DNA of 64,000 bases from Streptomyces liliifuscus (GTDB lineage: Bacteria; Actinomycetota; Actinomycetes; Streptomycetales; Streptomycetaceae). The position numbers and the translations under genes were made by a program. The notes under the pieces were generated by a model. It was not told the DNA's origin. It ran no database searches and worked only from the letters and a program-made list of their open reading frames with translations. The DNA lies in NCBI RefSeq assembly GCF_016598615.1, contig NZ_CP066831.1, forward strand, positions 8,122,001 to 8,186,000, written 5' to 3'. Positions 44,843-53,566 of the stretch are shown here, in pieces. Each line of letters opens with the position of its first letter. The first letter of the stretch is position 1.

Positions 44843-45762
44843 CCGCGCAGCTCCTTACCGGTGAGCTCCAAGAAGACGTCCTCCAGGGTGTGCCGCTCCA
44901 CCGAGATCTTCTCCGGCATCACCCCGTGCTGGGCGCACCAGGTGGTGACGGTCGCGAGCAGCTGCGGGTCGACCTTGCCGCCCACCCGGTACGAGCCCGG
45001 TGTCAGCTCGGCCGCCGTGCAGTCCGCCGGGAGGGCCTTGAGGAGGGAGGCCACGTCGAGGCCGGGGCGGCCGGAGAAGCGCAGGGTGTTCTCGGCGCCG
45101 CCGCGGCACAGCTCCTCGGGGGTGCCCTTCGCCATGACACGGCCCGCGTCGATGATCGCCACGTCGTCGGCGAGCTGCTCGGCCTCGTCCATGTGGTGCG
45201 TGGTGAGGATGACCGAGACACCGTCGGTGCGCAGATCGCGTACGAGGTCCCAGGTGGCCCGGCGGGCCTGTGGGTCGAGTCCCGCGGTCGGCTCGTCCAG
45301 GAAGACCAGTTCGGGGCGGCCGACCACGGCCATGGCGAGCGCGAGGCGCTGTTGCTGGCCGCCGGAGAGCCGCCGGTACGTCGTGCGGCCGCAGCTGCCG
45401 AGGCCCAGGCGCTCGATGAGCGCGTCCACGTCCAGCGGGTGCGCGTGCAGCTTGGCCATGTGGCGGAGCATCTCGTCGGCGCGGGCGCCCGAGTAGACAC
45501 CGCCGGACTGGAGCATCACACCGATGCGGGGGCGCAGCGCGGAGGCCTCGCGCACCGGGTCGAGACCCAGCACCCGGACCGTTCCGGAGTCGGGCCTGCG
45601 ATATCCCTCGCAGGTCTCGACAGTGGTCGTCTTGCCGGCGCCGTTGGGTCCGAGGACGGCGGTGATGCCCGCCCGGGCCACCAGATCCAGGCCGTCCACC
45701 GCGGTTTTCCTGCCGTACCGCTTCACCAGGTTTTCGACCTGGACGACGGTCTCACTTCGCAT
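44839..45762 (-). CDS. ABC transporter ATP-binding protein (DrrA type)
   Basis: A 307-residue ATPase partner of the ABC-2 permease. Walker A GPNGAGKTTT, signature RLSGGQQQRLALAMAV, Walker B LVFLDEPTAGLD, switch His TTHHMDEAE. The roughly 80-residue C-terminal extension after the core is usual for DrrA-like exporters. It lies 68 bp downstream of an AAC(3)-like gene on the same strand. Confidence 0.94.
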   Translation of the reverse strand: MRSETVVQVENLVKRYGRKTAVDGLDLVARAGITAVLGPNGAGKTTTVETCEGYRRPDSGTVRVLGLDPVREASALRPRIGVMLQSGGVYSGARADEMLRHMAKLHAHPLDVDALIERLGLGSCGRTTYRRLSGGQQQRLALAMAVVGRPELVFLDEPTAGLDPQARRATWDLVRDLRTDGVSVILTTHHMDEAEQLADDVAIIDAGRVMAKGTPEELCRGGAENTLRFSGRPGLDVASLLKALPADCTAAELTPGSYRVGGKVDPQLLATVTTWCAQHGVMPEKISVERHTLEDVFLELTGKELRG

Positions 45763-45830
45763 GGGCGGCCTCGCTTCGCATGAACGCCAAGTCTAGGGAC
45801 GGCCGGGCGGGACCCGGAGGGCGGGTCGAG

Positions 45831-46670
45831 TCACGAGCGGCGTGAGGCGGGCGCGTCGTCGGTGACCCACTCCTCGCGCGAGCGGTGTGTCTGGAGCCAC
45901 CGCTCCGCGTACGCCACCGCGTCGGCCACGGGGAACAGCCGGGTGTCGGCCGCGCCCACGAGGCCCCGTACGACAGGGCGGTCCCGTTCGAAGTCGGCGC
46001 CCAGTTCGTCGAACCGCTCCGAGCTGATCGAGACCTCGGTCACGACCTCCCAGCGGGAACCCTCGGGCGTACGGACCGGCCGGCCCACCGCGACACGCGG
46101 GGAGGGGATCCGGTATTCGGCGAGGTGGAAGGCGGTGCAGGAGTCGTAGCCCGCGCCGAGCAGCAGGACGCGGGCGCCCATGGCCTCCAGGCGGGCCAGC
46201 GGGCTGCGCTCGCCGAGGCGGCAGTCCGGGGCGTGGTCCTCGACGATCTTCGACGCGCGCGGCCCGATCGCCGCGAACGAGGTCTGCGGGTGCACGCTGC
46301 GCAGGGCGCCCGGCCAGGTGCGTACGGTCTCCGGGACCACGCCCACCCCGCGCGTGGGCGTGATGAGCGGGTCGTACCCCGGCATCGTGGCGCGGATCGT
46401 CTCCCACCAGGCCTCGGGGACGGGCGGGCTGGTCCACAGGGCGGGGTCGGAGAGGCCGCCGGACTGAGTGGGGACCACGAGTGTGCCGTCCGGACCGAGC
46501 GCGTCGAGCAGTCCCTCGACGACCGCGATCGGGCCACCGTTGACCCATCCGAGGGAGCTGAGCGACGAGTGCGCGAGCAGGATCTCGCCGGGGCGTACGC
46601 CGAGCGTGCGCAGGTCCGCCGCGAGGGTGGCTCGGGTGACTAGTGGGCCGGTCGGAGGGGGTGTCGGCAT
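45831..46670 (-). CDS. AAC(3)-family aminoglycoside N-acetyltransferase-like protein
   Basis: A 279-residue member of the AAC(3) (antibiotic_NAT) family, which uses acetyl-CoA to acetylate the 3-amino group of aminoglycosides; relatives occur in producers and non-producers, and several act on other amines. It shows ILLAHSSLSSLGWVNGG, DGTLVVPTQSG, TRGVGVVPE and LLLGAGYDSCTAFHLAEY. The ATG at 46670 is chosen with GGGGAG about 11 nt upstream; a longer frame begins at 46724. Divergent from sufR. Confidence 0.88.
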   Translation of the reverse strand: MPTPPPTGPLVTRATLAADLRTLGVRPGEILLAHSSLSSLGWVNGGPIAVVEGLLDALGPDGTLVVPTQSGGLSDPALWTSPPVPEAWWETIRATMPGYDPLITPTRGVGVVPETVRTWPGALRSVHPQTSFAAIGPRASKIVEDHAPDCRLGERSPLARLEAMGARVLLLGAGYDSCTAFHLAEYRIPSPRVAVGRPVRTPEGSRWEVVTEVSISSERFDELGADFERDRPVVRGLVGAADTRLFPVADAVAYAERWLQTHRSREEWVTDDAPASRRS

Positions 46671-46712
46671 GGTTCGGCAGTCTCCCCGACAACCCCTCGC
46701 CCTGCCACCGAA

Positions 46713-46724
46713 TTGATCGATCAA
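46713..46724. promoter_or_regulatory. 12-bp palindrome upstream of the AAC(3)-like gene
   Basis: TTGATCGATCAA, a perfect palindrome 43 bp upstream of the acetyltransferase start, in the divergent region shared with sufR. Confidence 0.35.
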
Positions 46725-46745
46725 AGATCATTCCCGCAGGTCAGA

Positions 46746-46759
46746 TTAGGTTTACCTAA
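46746..46759. promoter_or_regulatory. Iron-box-like dyad between aac(3)-like gene and sufR
   Basis: TTAGGT-TT-ACCTAA. The arms equal the outer arms of DmdR1/IdeR iron boxes, but the spacing is 14 bp overall rather than the 19-bp consensus. It may belong to an iron-dependent regulator. Confidence 0.4.
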
Positions 46760-46794
46760 GTGATGCACCGCACCCCGGGTGGCGTGGACGCGGC

Positions 46795-46831
46795 TTGTCA
46801 CTCTCTGAGGAATTACGCAACAATGGCGTTG
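46795..46831 (+). promoter_or_regulatory. sufR promoter with SufR operator on the start codon
   Basis: -35 TTGTCA (46795-46800) and -10 AACAAT (46819-46824) are 18 bp apart, placing the start of transcription at the GTG (leaderless). The SufR-type operator CAAC-N6-GTTG occupies 46818-46831, covering the -10 and the first base of sufR. Confidence 0.7.
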
Positions 46832-47562
46832 TGAAAAACGTTGGCGAGGCCCCGCAGGAGGAACTCGCGACCGGTGAGCGCTCCACGCGCAACCGTGTCG
46901 CGCGGTCCATCCTGGACCACGGCCCGTCGACAGTGACCGACCTCGCGGGCAGGCTGGGCCTCACCCAGGCCGCCGTGCGACGGCACCTCGACGCGCTCGT
47001 CTCGGACGACGTCGTGGAGGCCCGCGAACAGCGGGTCTACGGCGCTCGTACGCGCGGGCGGCCCGCCAAGGTGTTCGCCCTGACCGACTGCGGCCGGGAC
47101 GCCTTCGACCAGTCCTACGACAAGCTCGCCGCCGACGCCCTGCGCTGGATCGCGGAGCGCGAGGGCGGGGACGAGGCCGTCGTGGCCTTCGCCCGCGCCC
47201 GTATGGCGGCCCAGGCCGACACCTACCGCAAGGCGGTCGACGCCGCCGCCCCCGAAAAGCGCGCCGAAGCCCTGGCCAAGGCCCTGAGTGCGGACGGGTA
47301 CGCTGCTACGGCGCGCAGCGCACCGGTCGGCGAGCAGCTCTGCCAGCACCACTGCCCGGTCGCCCATGTCGCCGAACAGTTTCCGCAGCTCTGCGAGGCG
47401 GAGACCGAGATCTTCTCCCAGCTGCTCGGCACGCATGTCCAGCGGCTGGCCACCATCGCCCACGGCGACGGTGTCTGCACCACCTTCATCCCAAAGATTT
47501 CCAAGCACGATTTTCACGGCCATGACGCATCTGCAAGTACCGCCGGGAGGAACCCCGCATGA
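46831..47562 (+). CDS. sufR: Iron-sulphur cluster-sensing repressor SufR
   Basis: A 243-residue regulator with an N-terminal winged helix (VTDLAGRLGLTQAAVRRHLD) and the C-terminal cysteines C171, C175, C188 and C216 (LCQHHC, QLC, GVC) expected to bind a [4Fe-4S] cluster. SufR with its cluster represses the suf operon and lets go when clusters are lacking. The start is GTG 46831, which fits the operator/promoter position. The gene overlaps sufB by 4 bp. An upstream frame from 46795 has no ribosome binding site. Confidence 0.95.
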   Translation: MKNVGEAPQEELATGERSTRNRVARSILDHGPSTVTDLAGRLGLTQAAVRRHLDALVSDDVVEAREQRVYGARTRGRPAKVFALTDCGRDAFDQSYDKLAADALRWIAEREGGDEAVVAFARARMAAQADTYRKAVDAAAPEKRAEALAKALSADGYAATARSAPVGEQLCQHHCPVAHVAEQFPQLCEAETEIFSQLLGTHVQRLATIAHGDGVCTTFIPKISKHDFHGHDASASTAGRNPA

Positions 47563-48983
47563 CGCTCCCCATTGAGGAGACTGCCCACCCCGAGCTCGAG
47601 GGTCTGGGTACGTACGAATACGGCTGGGCCGACTCCGACGTGGCCGGTGCCTCTGCCAAGCGCGGCATCAACGAGGACGTCGTCCGGGACATCTCTTCGA
47701 AGAAGAGCGAGCCGGAGTGGATGACCAAGCTCCGCCTCAAGGGCCTGCGCCTCTTCGAGAAGAAGCCCATGCCGAACTGGGGCTCGGACCTGTCGGGCAT
47801 CGACTTCGACAACATCAAGTACTTCGTGCGCTCCACGGAGAAGCAGGCGGAGTCCTGGGAGGACCTGCCCGAGGACATCAAGAACACGTACGACAAGCTC
47901 GGCATCCCCGAGGCGGAGAAGCAGCGCCTCGTCGCGGGCGTCGCGGCCCAGTACGAGTCCGAGGTCGTCTACCACCAGATCCGTGAGGACCTGGAGGAGC
48001 AGGGCGTCATCTTCCTGGACACCGACACCGCCCTGAAGGAGCACCCGGAGCTCTTCAAGGAGTACTTCGGCACGGTCATCCCGGTCGGCGACAACAAGTT
48101 CGCGTCGCTGAACACCGCGGTGTGGTCCGGCGGCTCCTTCATCTACGTGCCGAAGGGCGTGCACGTCGAGATCCCGCTCCAGGCCTACTTCCGTATCAAC
48201 ACGGAGAACATGGGCCAGTTCGAGCGGACGCTGATCATCGTCGACGAGGACGCCTACGTCCACTACGTCGAGGGCTGCACGGCGCCGATCTACAAGTCGG
48301 ACTCCCTGCACTCCGCGGTGGTCGAGATCATCGTGAAGAAGGGCGCCCGCTGCCGTTACACGACCATCCAGAACTGGTCGAACAACGTCTACAACCTGGT
48401 CACCAAGCGCGCCGTGGCCTACGAGGGCGCGACCATGGAGTGGGTCGACGGCAACATCGGCTCCAAGGTCACCATGAAGTACCCGGCCGTCTACCTGATG
48501 GGCGAGCACGCCAAGGGCGAGACCCTGTCCATCGCCTTCGCGGGCGAGGGCCAGCACCAGGACGCCGGCTCCAAGATGGTCCACATGGCGCCGAACACCT
48601 CCTCCAACATCGTCTCGAAGTCCGTGGCGCGTGGTGGCGGCCGTACGTCCTACCGCGGGCTCGTCGAGATCGGCGAGGGCGCCCACGGCTCCAAGTCGAA
48701 CGTGCTGTGCGACGCGCTGCTCGTGGACACCATCTCCCGCTCGGACACGTACCCCTACGTGGACGTCCGCGAGGACGACGTGTCCATGGGTCACGAGGCC
48801 ACCGTCTCCAAGGTCAGTGACGACCAGCTCTTCTACCTGATGAGCCGGGGCATGACCGAGTTCGAGGCGATGGCCATGATCGTGCGCGGCTTCGTCGAGC
48901 CCATCGCGAAGGAGCTGCCCATGGAGTACGCCCTTGAGCTCAACCGGCTGATCGAGCTGCAGATGGAAGGCGCGGTCGGCTGA
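47559..48983 (+). CDS. sufB: Fe-S cluster scaffold subunit SufB
   Basis: Scaffold subunit of the SufBC2D complex that builds [4Fe-4S] clusters with sulphur from SufS. The 474-residue protein has NEDVVRDISSKKSEPEW near the N-terminus and the beta-helix core with SKSVARGGGRTSYRGLVE and SKSNVLCDALLVD. The ATG overlaps the sufR stop (ATGA). The gene order sufR-sufB-sufD-ferredoxin-sufC-sufS-sufU-sufT is that of actinobacteria. Confidence 0.98.
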   Translation: MTLPIEETAHPELEGLGTYEYGWADSDVAGASAKRGINEDVVRDISSKKSEPEWMTKLRLKGLRLFEKKPMPNWGSDLSGIDFDNIKYFVRSTEKQAESWEDLPEDIKNTYDKLGIPEAEKQRLVAGVAAQYESEVVYHQIREDLEEQGVIFLDTDTALKEHPELFKEYFGTVIPVGDNKFASLNTAVWSGGSFIYVPKGVHVEIPLQAYFRINTENMGQFERTLIIVDEDAYVHYVEGCTAPIYKSDSLHSAVVEIIVKKGARCRYTTIQNWSNNVYNLVTKRAVAYEGATMEWVDGNIGSKVTMKYPAVYLMGEHAKGETLSIAFAGEGQHQDAGSKMVHMAPNTSSNIVSKSVARGGGRTSYRGLVEIGEGAHGSKSNVLCDALLVDTISRSDTYPYVDVREDDVSMGHEATVSKVSDDQLFYLMSRGMTEFEAMAMIVRGFVEPIAKELPMEYALELNRLIELQMEGAVG

Positions 48984-49066
48984 CGCACCCTTGCGTCCAG
49001 GCAGCAGGCGGCGCGTCCTCAGTGGCGAGCCGAGGATCGTAATAGAAAGCGAGCACTACGACAGCC

Positions 49067-50251
49067 ATGGCTGAGGCTCAGAACTCCACGGTGGGGTCCT
49101 CCACCACCGCCGGATCGATCGCGGTGGCCGCCGAGTCGACCGTCGCCACGCGCATGAGCGCGCCCCCGTCCTTCGACGTGGCGGACTTCCCGGTCCCCCA
49201 CGGCCGCGAGGAGGAGTGGCGGTTCACCCCGCTGGAGCGCCTGCGCGGGCTGCACGACGGCACCGCGGTCGCGACCGGCGTCGGCGTGAAGGTCGACATC
49301 GACGCGCCCGAGGGCGTCACGGTCGAGACCGTCGGCCGTGACGACGCCCGGCTCGGCAGGGCGGGCACTCCGGTGGACCGCGTCGCCGCCCAGGCCTACT
49401 CGGCCTTCGAGAAGGCCGGCGTGATCACCGTCCCCAAGGAGACGGTCCTCACCGAGCCGATCCGCATCGCCGTGCACGGCGAGGGCGGCGTCGCCTACGG
49501 CCACCAGGTCGTGGAACTCGGAGCCTTCGCCGAGGCCGTCGTCGTCATCGACCACACCGGTGACGCCGTGCTCGCCGCGAACGTCGACTACGTCCTGGGA
49601 GACGGCGCCAAGCTCACTGTCGTCTCCGTCCAGGACTGGGACGACAAGGCCGTCCACGTCGGCCAGCACAACGCGCTGATCGGCCGCGACGCCACCTTCA
49701 AGTCCTTCGTGGTCACCTTCGGTGGCGACCTCGTACGCCTCCACCCGCGGATCGCCTACGCCGGCACCGGCGGCGAGGCCGAGCTCTTCGGCCTGTACTT
49801 CACGGACGCCGGCCAGCACCAGGAGCACCGCCTCCTGGTCGACCACAACGCCCCGCACTGCAAGTCGAACGTGGCCTACAAGGGCGCGCTCCAGGGCGAC
49901 GGCGCCCACGCGGTGTGGATCGGCGACGTCCTCATCGAGGCCACGGCCGAGGGCACGGACACCTACGAGATGAACCGCAACCTGGTTCTGACCGACGGCG
50001 CCCGTGTCGACTCCGTGCCGAACCTGGAGATCGAGACCGGCGAGATCGTCGGCGCCGGACACGCCTCGGCGACCGGCCGCTTCGACGACGAGCAGCTCTT
50101 CTACCTGATGGCCCGCGGCATCCCCGCCGACGAGGCCCGCCGTCTGGTGGTCCGCGGCTTCTTCGCCGAACTGGTCCAGCAGATCCGCGTCGCAGACATC
50201 CAGGAGCGCCTTCTCGCCAGGATCGACGAGGAGCTGGAGGCGTCCGTCTGA
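49067..50251 (+). CDS. sufD: Fe-S cluster assembly subunit SufD
   Basis: SufD partners with SufB in the scaffold complex and is needed for iron entry. The 394-residue beta-helix protein has the C-terminal signature GHASATGRFDDEQLFYLMARGI typical of SufB/SufD. It starts 83 bp after sufB. Its stop shares one base with the following ferredoxin ATG (TGATG). Confidence 0.97.
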   Translation: MAEAQNSTVGSSTTAGSIAVAAESTVATRMSAPPSFDVADFPVPHGREEEWRFTPLERLRGLHDGTAVATGVGVKVDIDAPEGVTVETVGRDDARLGRAGTPVDRVAAQAYSAFEKAGVITVPKETVLTEPIRIAVHGEGGVAYGHQVVELGAFAEAVVVIDHTGDAVLAANVDYVLGDGAKLTVVSVQDWDDKAVHVGQHNALIGRDATFKSFVVTFGGDLVRLHPRIAYAGTGGEAELFGLYFTDAGQHQEHRLLVDHNAPHCKSNVAYKGALQGDGAHAVWIGDVLIEATAEGTDTYEMNRNLVLTDGARVDSVPNLEIETGEIVGAGHASATGRFDDEQLFYLMARGIPADEARRLVVRGFFAELVQQIRVADIQERLLARIDEELEASV

Positions 50252-50571
50252 TGAGTACGTTCGTACGCGCCTGTGGGCTGGGCGAGCTGGAGGACGACAC
50301 CCCCAAGAGGGTGGAGCTCGACGGCACGCCGGTCTCGGTCGTGAAGACCGAGGGGGAGGTGTTCGCGATCAACGACATCTGCTCGCACGCGAACGTCTCG
50401 CTCTCCGAGGGCGAGGTGGAGGACTGTCAGATCGAGTGCTGGCTGCACGGCTCCGCGTTCGATCTCCGCACCGGCAAACCGTCCGGCCTGCCCGCGACGC
50501 GCCCCGTCCCCGTATACCCCGTAAAGATCGAAGGGGACGACGTGCTCGTCTCCCTCACCCAGGAGTCCTGA
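50251..50571 (+). CDS. Rieske-type [2Fe-2S] ferredoxin within the suf operon
   Basis: A 106-residue non-haem ferredoxin with Rieske ligands CSHANVSL and CWLHGSAFD (Cys-X-His ... Cys-X2-His). Annotation pipelines often call it a dioxygenase ferredoxin subunit, but its position between sufD and sufC is constant in actinobacteria, which argues for an electron-transfer role in cluster assembly. Its exact role is not established. Confidence 0.93.
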   Translation: MSTFVRACGLGELEDDTPKRVELDGTPVSVVKTEGEVFAINDICSHANVSLSEGEVEDCQIECWLHGSAFDLRTGKPSGLPATRPVPVYPVKIEGDDVLVSLTQES

Positions 50572-50578
50572 GGAACCC

Positions 50579-51343
50579 ATGGCAACGCTTGAAATCCACG
50601 ACCTGCACGTCACCGTCGAGGCCGACAACGCCACGAAGGAGATCCTCAAGGGCGTCGACCTCACCGTGAAGCAGGGCGAGACGCACGCCATCATGGGCCC
50701 GAACGGCTCCGGCAAGTCGACGCTCGCCTACTCGCTCGCGGGTCACCCCAAGTACACGATCACCGGCGGCACCGTCACCCTCGACGGCGAGGACGTCCTG
50801 GAGATGTCCGTCGACGAGCGCGCCCGCGCGGGCCTGTTCCTGGCGATGCAGTACCCGGTCGAGGTCCCCGGCGTCTCGGTCTCCAACTTCCTCCGCACGT
50901 CCGCCACCGCGATCCGCGGCGAGGCCCCCAAGCTGCGCACCTGGGTCAAGGAGGTCAAGGAGGCCATGGAGCGCCTCAACATGGACCCCACCTTCGCCGA
51001 GCGCAACGTGAACGAGGGCTTCTCCGGCGGCGAGAAGAAGCGCCACGAGATCCTCCAGCTGGAGCTCCTCAAGCCGAAGATCGCGATCCTCGACGAGACC
51101 GACTCCGGCCTGGACGTCGACGCCCTGCGCGTCGTCTCCGAGGGCGTCAACCGCGTCCGCGAGTCCGGTGAGGTGGGCACCCTGCTCATCACCCACTACA
51201 CGCGCATCCTGCGCTACATCAAGCCCGACCACGTGCACGTGTTCGCGAACGGCCGCATCGCCGAGTCCGGCGGCGCGGAGCTCGCCGACCAGCTCGAGGC
51301 CGAGGGCTACGACAAGTACGTGAAGGGTGGCGCATCCGCGTGA
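50579..51343 (+). CDS. sufC: Fe-S cluster assembly ATPase SufC
   Basis: ABC-type ATPase that drives conformational change of SufB-SufD. The 254-residue protein has Walker A GPNGSGKST, the SufC signature FSGGEKKRHEILQLELL and Walker B KIAILDETDSGLD. It begins 7 bp after the ferredoxin gene and overlaps sufS by 4 bp. Confidence 0.98.
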   Translation: MATLEIHDLHVTVEADNATKEILKGVDLTVKQGETHAIMGPNGSGKSTLAYSLAGHPKYTITGGTVTLDGEDVLEMSVDERARAGLFLAMQYPVEVPGVSVSNFLRTSATAIRGEAPKLRTWVKEVKEAMERLNMDPTFAERNVNEGFSGGEKKRHEILQLELLKPKIAILDETDSGLDVDALRVVSEGVNRVRESGEVGTLLITHYTRILRYIKPDHVHVFANGRIAESGGAELADQLEAEGYDKYVKGGASA

Positions 51344-52611
51344 CACAGCTGCCGGGCCTCCTCACGAGTACATCCCTGCTCGACGAGGCGATCCGCAAGG
51401 ACTTCCCCATCCTGGACCGCACGGTCCACGACGGTAAGAAGCTCGTGTACCTGGACAACGCGGCGACCTCGCAGAAGCCGCGCCAGGTACTGGACGCCCT
51501 GAACGAGTACTACGAGCGCTACAACGCCAACGTCCACCGCGGTGTGCATGTGCTCGCGGAGGAGGCCACGGCGCTGTACGAGGGCGCTCGCGACAAGGTC
51601 GCCGCGTTCATCAACGCGCCGAGCCGCGACGAGGTGATCTTCACGAAGAACGCCTCCGAGTCGCTCAACCTCGTGGCCAACATGCTCGGCTGGGCCGACG
51701 AGCCCTACCGCGTGGACCACGAGACCGAGATCGTCATCACGGAGATGGAGCACCACTCCAACATCGTGCCGTGGCAGCTGCTGGCGCAGCGCACGGGCGC
51801 GAAGCTGAAGTGGTTCGGCCTGACCGACGACGGCCGGCTCGACCTGTCCAACATCGACGAGATCATCACCGAGAAGACGAAGATCGTCTCCTTCGTGCTG
51901 GTGTCGAACATCCTGGGCACGGTCAACCCGGTCGAGGCGATAGTGCGCCGTGCGCAGGAGGTCGGCGCGCTCGTCTGCATCGACGCCTCGCAGGCGGCCC
52001 CGCACATGCCGATGGACGTACAGGCCCTGCAGGCCGACTTCGTGGCCTTCACCGGCCACAAGATGTGCGGCCCGACCGGCATCGGCGTCCTCTGGGGCCG
52101 TCAGGAGCTCCTGGAGGACCTGCCTCCGTTCCTCGGCGGCGGCGAGATGATCGAGACCGTGTCGATGCACTCGTCGACGTACGCACCCGCCCCGCACAAG
52201 TTCGAGGCGGGCACCCCGCCGATCGCGCAGGCGGTCGGGCTGGGCGCGGCGATCGACTATCTCTCCGCGATCGGCATGGACAAGATCCTCGCCCATGAGC
52301 ACGCGCTCACCGAGTACGCGGTGAAGAGGCTCGGCGAGGTTCCGGACCTGCGGATCATCGGCCCGACGACGGCCGAGGACCGCGGTGCGGCGATCTCGTT
52401 CACGCTGGGTGACATCCACCCGCACGACGTGGGCCAGGTTCTCGACGAGCAGGGCATCGCGGTGCGCGTGGGCCACCACTGCGCGCGGCCCGTCTGCCTG
52501 CGGTACGGAATTCCTGCGACCACACGAGCGTCGTTCTATCTGTACTCCACGCCGGCCGAGATCGATGCTCTGGTCGACGGCCTGGAGCACGTACGGAACT
52601 TCTTCGGCTGA
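51340..52611 (+). CDS. sufS: Cysteine desulphurase SufS
   Basis: PLP enzyme that removes sulphur from cysteine as a persulphide for cluster assembly. The 423-residue group II desulphurase has the PLP Lys K241 in TGHKMCGP and the catalytic Cys C381 in VGHHCARPVC. GTG start overlapping the sufC stop. It hands sulphur to SufU, encoded next. Confidence 0.98.
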   Translation: MTQLPGLLTSTSLLDEAIRKDFPILDRTVHDGKKLVYLDNAATSQKPRQVLDALNEYYERYNANVHRGVHVLAEEATALYEGARDKVAAFINAPSRDEVIFTKNASESLNLVANMLGWADEPYRVDHETEIVITEMEHHSNIVPWQLLAQRTGAKLKWFGLTDDGRLDLSNIDEIITEKTKIVSFVLVSNILGTVNPVEAIVRRAQEVGALVCIDASQAAPHMPMDVQALQADFVAFTGHKMCGPTGIGVLWGRQELLEDLPPFLGGGEMIETVSMHSSTYAPAPHKFEAGTPPIAQAVGLGAAIDYLSAIGMDKILAHEHALTEYAVKRLGEVPDLRIIGPTTAEDRGAAISFTLGDIHPHDVGQVLDEQGIAVRVGHHCARPVCLRYGIPATTRASFYLYSTPAEIDALVDGLEHVRNFFG

Positions 52612-52626
52612 GGAGCTGGCTGAGTC

Positions 52627-53094
52627 GTGAGGCTTGATTCGATGTACCAGGAAGTCATCCTGGACCACTACAAGCACCCGCACGGGCGCGGTCTTCGAGA
52701 TGGCGACGCCGAGGTGCACCACGTCAACCCGACGTGCGGCGACGAGATCACGCTGCGCGTGAAGTACGACGGCACGAAGATCAGCGACGTCTCGTACGAG
52801 GGCCAGGGCTGCTCCATCAGCCAGGCATCGGCCTCCGTGCTGAACGAACTGCTCGTCGGCAAGGACCTGGCCGAGGCGCGGAAGATCCAGGAGACCTTCC
52901 TGGAGCTGATGCAGTCCAAGGGCCGTATCGAGCCGGACGACACGATGGAGGAGATCCTCGAGGACGCGGTCGCGTTCGCGGGGGTCTCCAAGTACCCGGC
53001 CCGCGTGAAGTGCGCGTTGCTGAGCTGGATGGCCTGGAAGGACGCGACGGCCCAGGCCCTGGGCGAGGCCGACGCCGAAAGGAAGACGGCATGA
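52627..53094 (+). CDS. sufU: Sulphur-transfer protein SufU
   Basis: Zinc-dependent sulphurtransferase that activates SufS by accepting its persulphide. The 155-residue protein keeps the three cysteines C37 (PTCGDE), C62 (GQGCSIS) and C129 (VKCALL) and the Asp of GDE that bind zinc. GTG start 15 bp after sufS; overlaps the next gene (ATGA). Confidence 0.96.
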   Translation: MRLDSMYQEVILDHYKHPHGRGLRDGDAEVHHVNPTCGDEITLRVKYDGTKISDVSYEGQGCSISQASASVLNELLVGKDLAEARKIQETFLELMQSKGRIEPDDTMEEILEDAVAFAGVSKYPARVKCALLSWMAWKDATAQALGEADAERKTA

Positions 53095-53423
53095 GCGAGA
53101 CCATCGAGATGAAACCGGCCTCCGAGGAAGAAGTCCGCGAGGCCCTGTACGACGTCGTCGACCCCGAACTGGGCATCGACGTCGTCAACCTCGGGCTGAT
53201 CTACGGCATTCACATCGACGACGCGAACATCGCGACGATCGACATGACCCTGACGTCGGCGGCCTGTCCGCTCACCGACGTCATCGAGGACCAGGCCAAG
53301 TCCGCCACGGACGGCCTCGTGAACGAGCTCCGCATCAACTGGGTGTGGATGCCGCCGTGGGGCCCCGACAAGATCACGGACGACGGCCGCGACCAGCTTC
53401 GCGCGCTGGGCTTCAACGTCTGA
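53091..53423 (+). CDS. sufT: SufT/MIP18-family (DUF59) Fe-S assembly factor
   Basis: A 110-residue DUF59 protein, the family that matures Fe-S proteins downstream of the scaffold. It has DVVDPELGIDVVNLGLIY and the conserved Cys in SAACPLTD. It is the last gene of the suf operon and is followed by a strong terminator. The symbol follows common use for this operon position. Confidence 0.92.
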   Translation: MSETIEMKPASEEEVREALYDVVDPELGIDVVNLGLIYGIHIDDANIATIDMTLTSAACPLTDVIEDQAKSATDGLVNELRINWVWMPPWGPDKITDDGRDQLRALGFNV

Positions 53424-53448
53424 TTCCGTCTGTACGTGTTGTACGTGT

Positions 53449-53477
53449 GCGGCCCCCGGCATGATGCCGGGGGCCGC
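53449..53477 (+). terminator. Terminator of the suf operon
   Basis: Perfect 14-bp stem GCGGCCCCCGGCAT / ATGCCGGGGGCCGC with a tiny loop, 25 nt after the last stop, followed by GTTCGTTTG. Confidence 0.8.
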
Positions 53478-53494
53478 GTTCGTTTGTCGTCCGG

Positions 53495-53530
<36 letters not shown>

Positions 53531-53566
53531 GTCGGGGTCGGTCGGCCCCGGCTGCCGGGGAGTTGC

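Noticed and set aside
46730..46735. GGGAAT (minus strand) as a SigR -35 for the AAC(3)-like gene
   Set aside because: No GTT at the required distance downstream; the hexamer alone is too common.
46746..46764. Full 19-bp DmdR1/IdeR iron box
   Set aside because: The outer arms are present, but the spacing is 14 bp and only about 12 of 19 consensus positions match, so it was kept only as a weak dyad.
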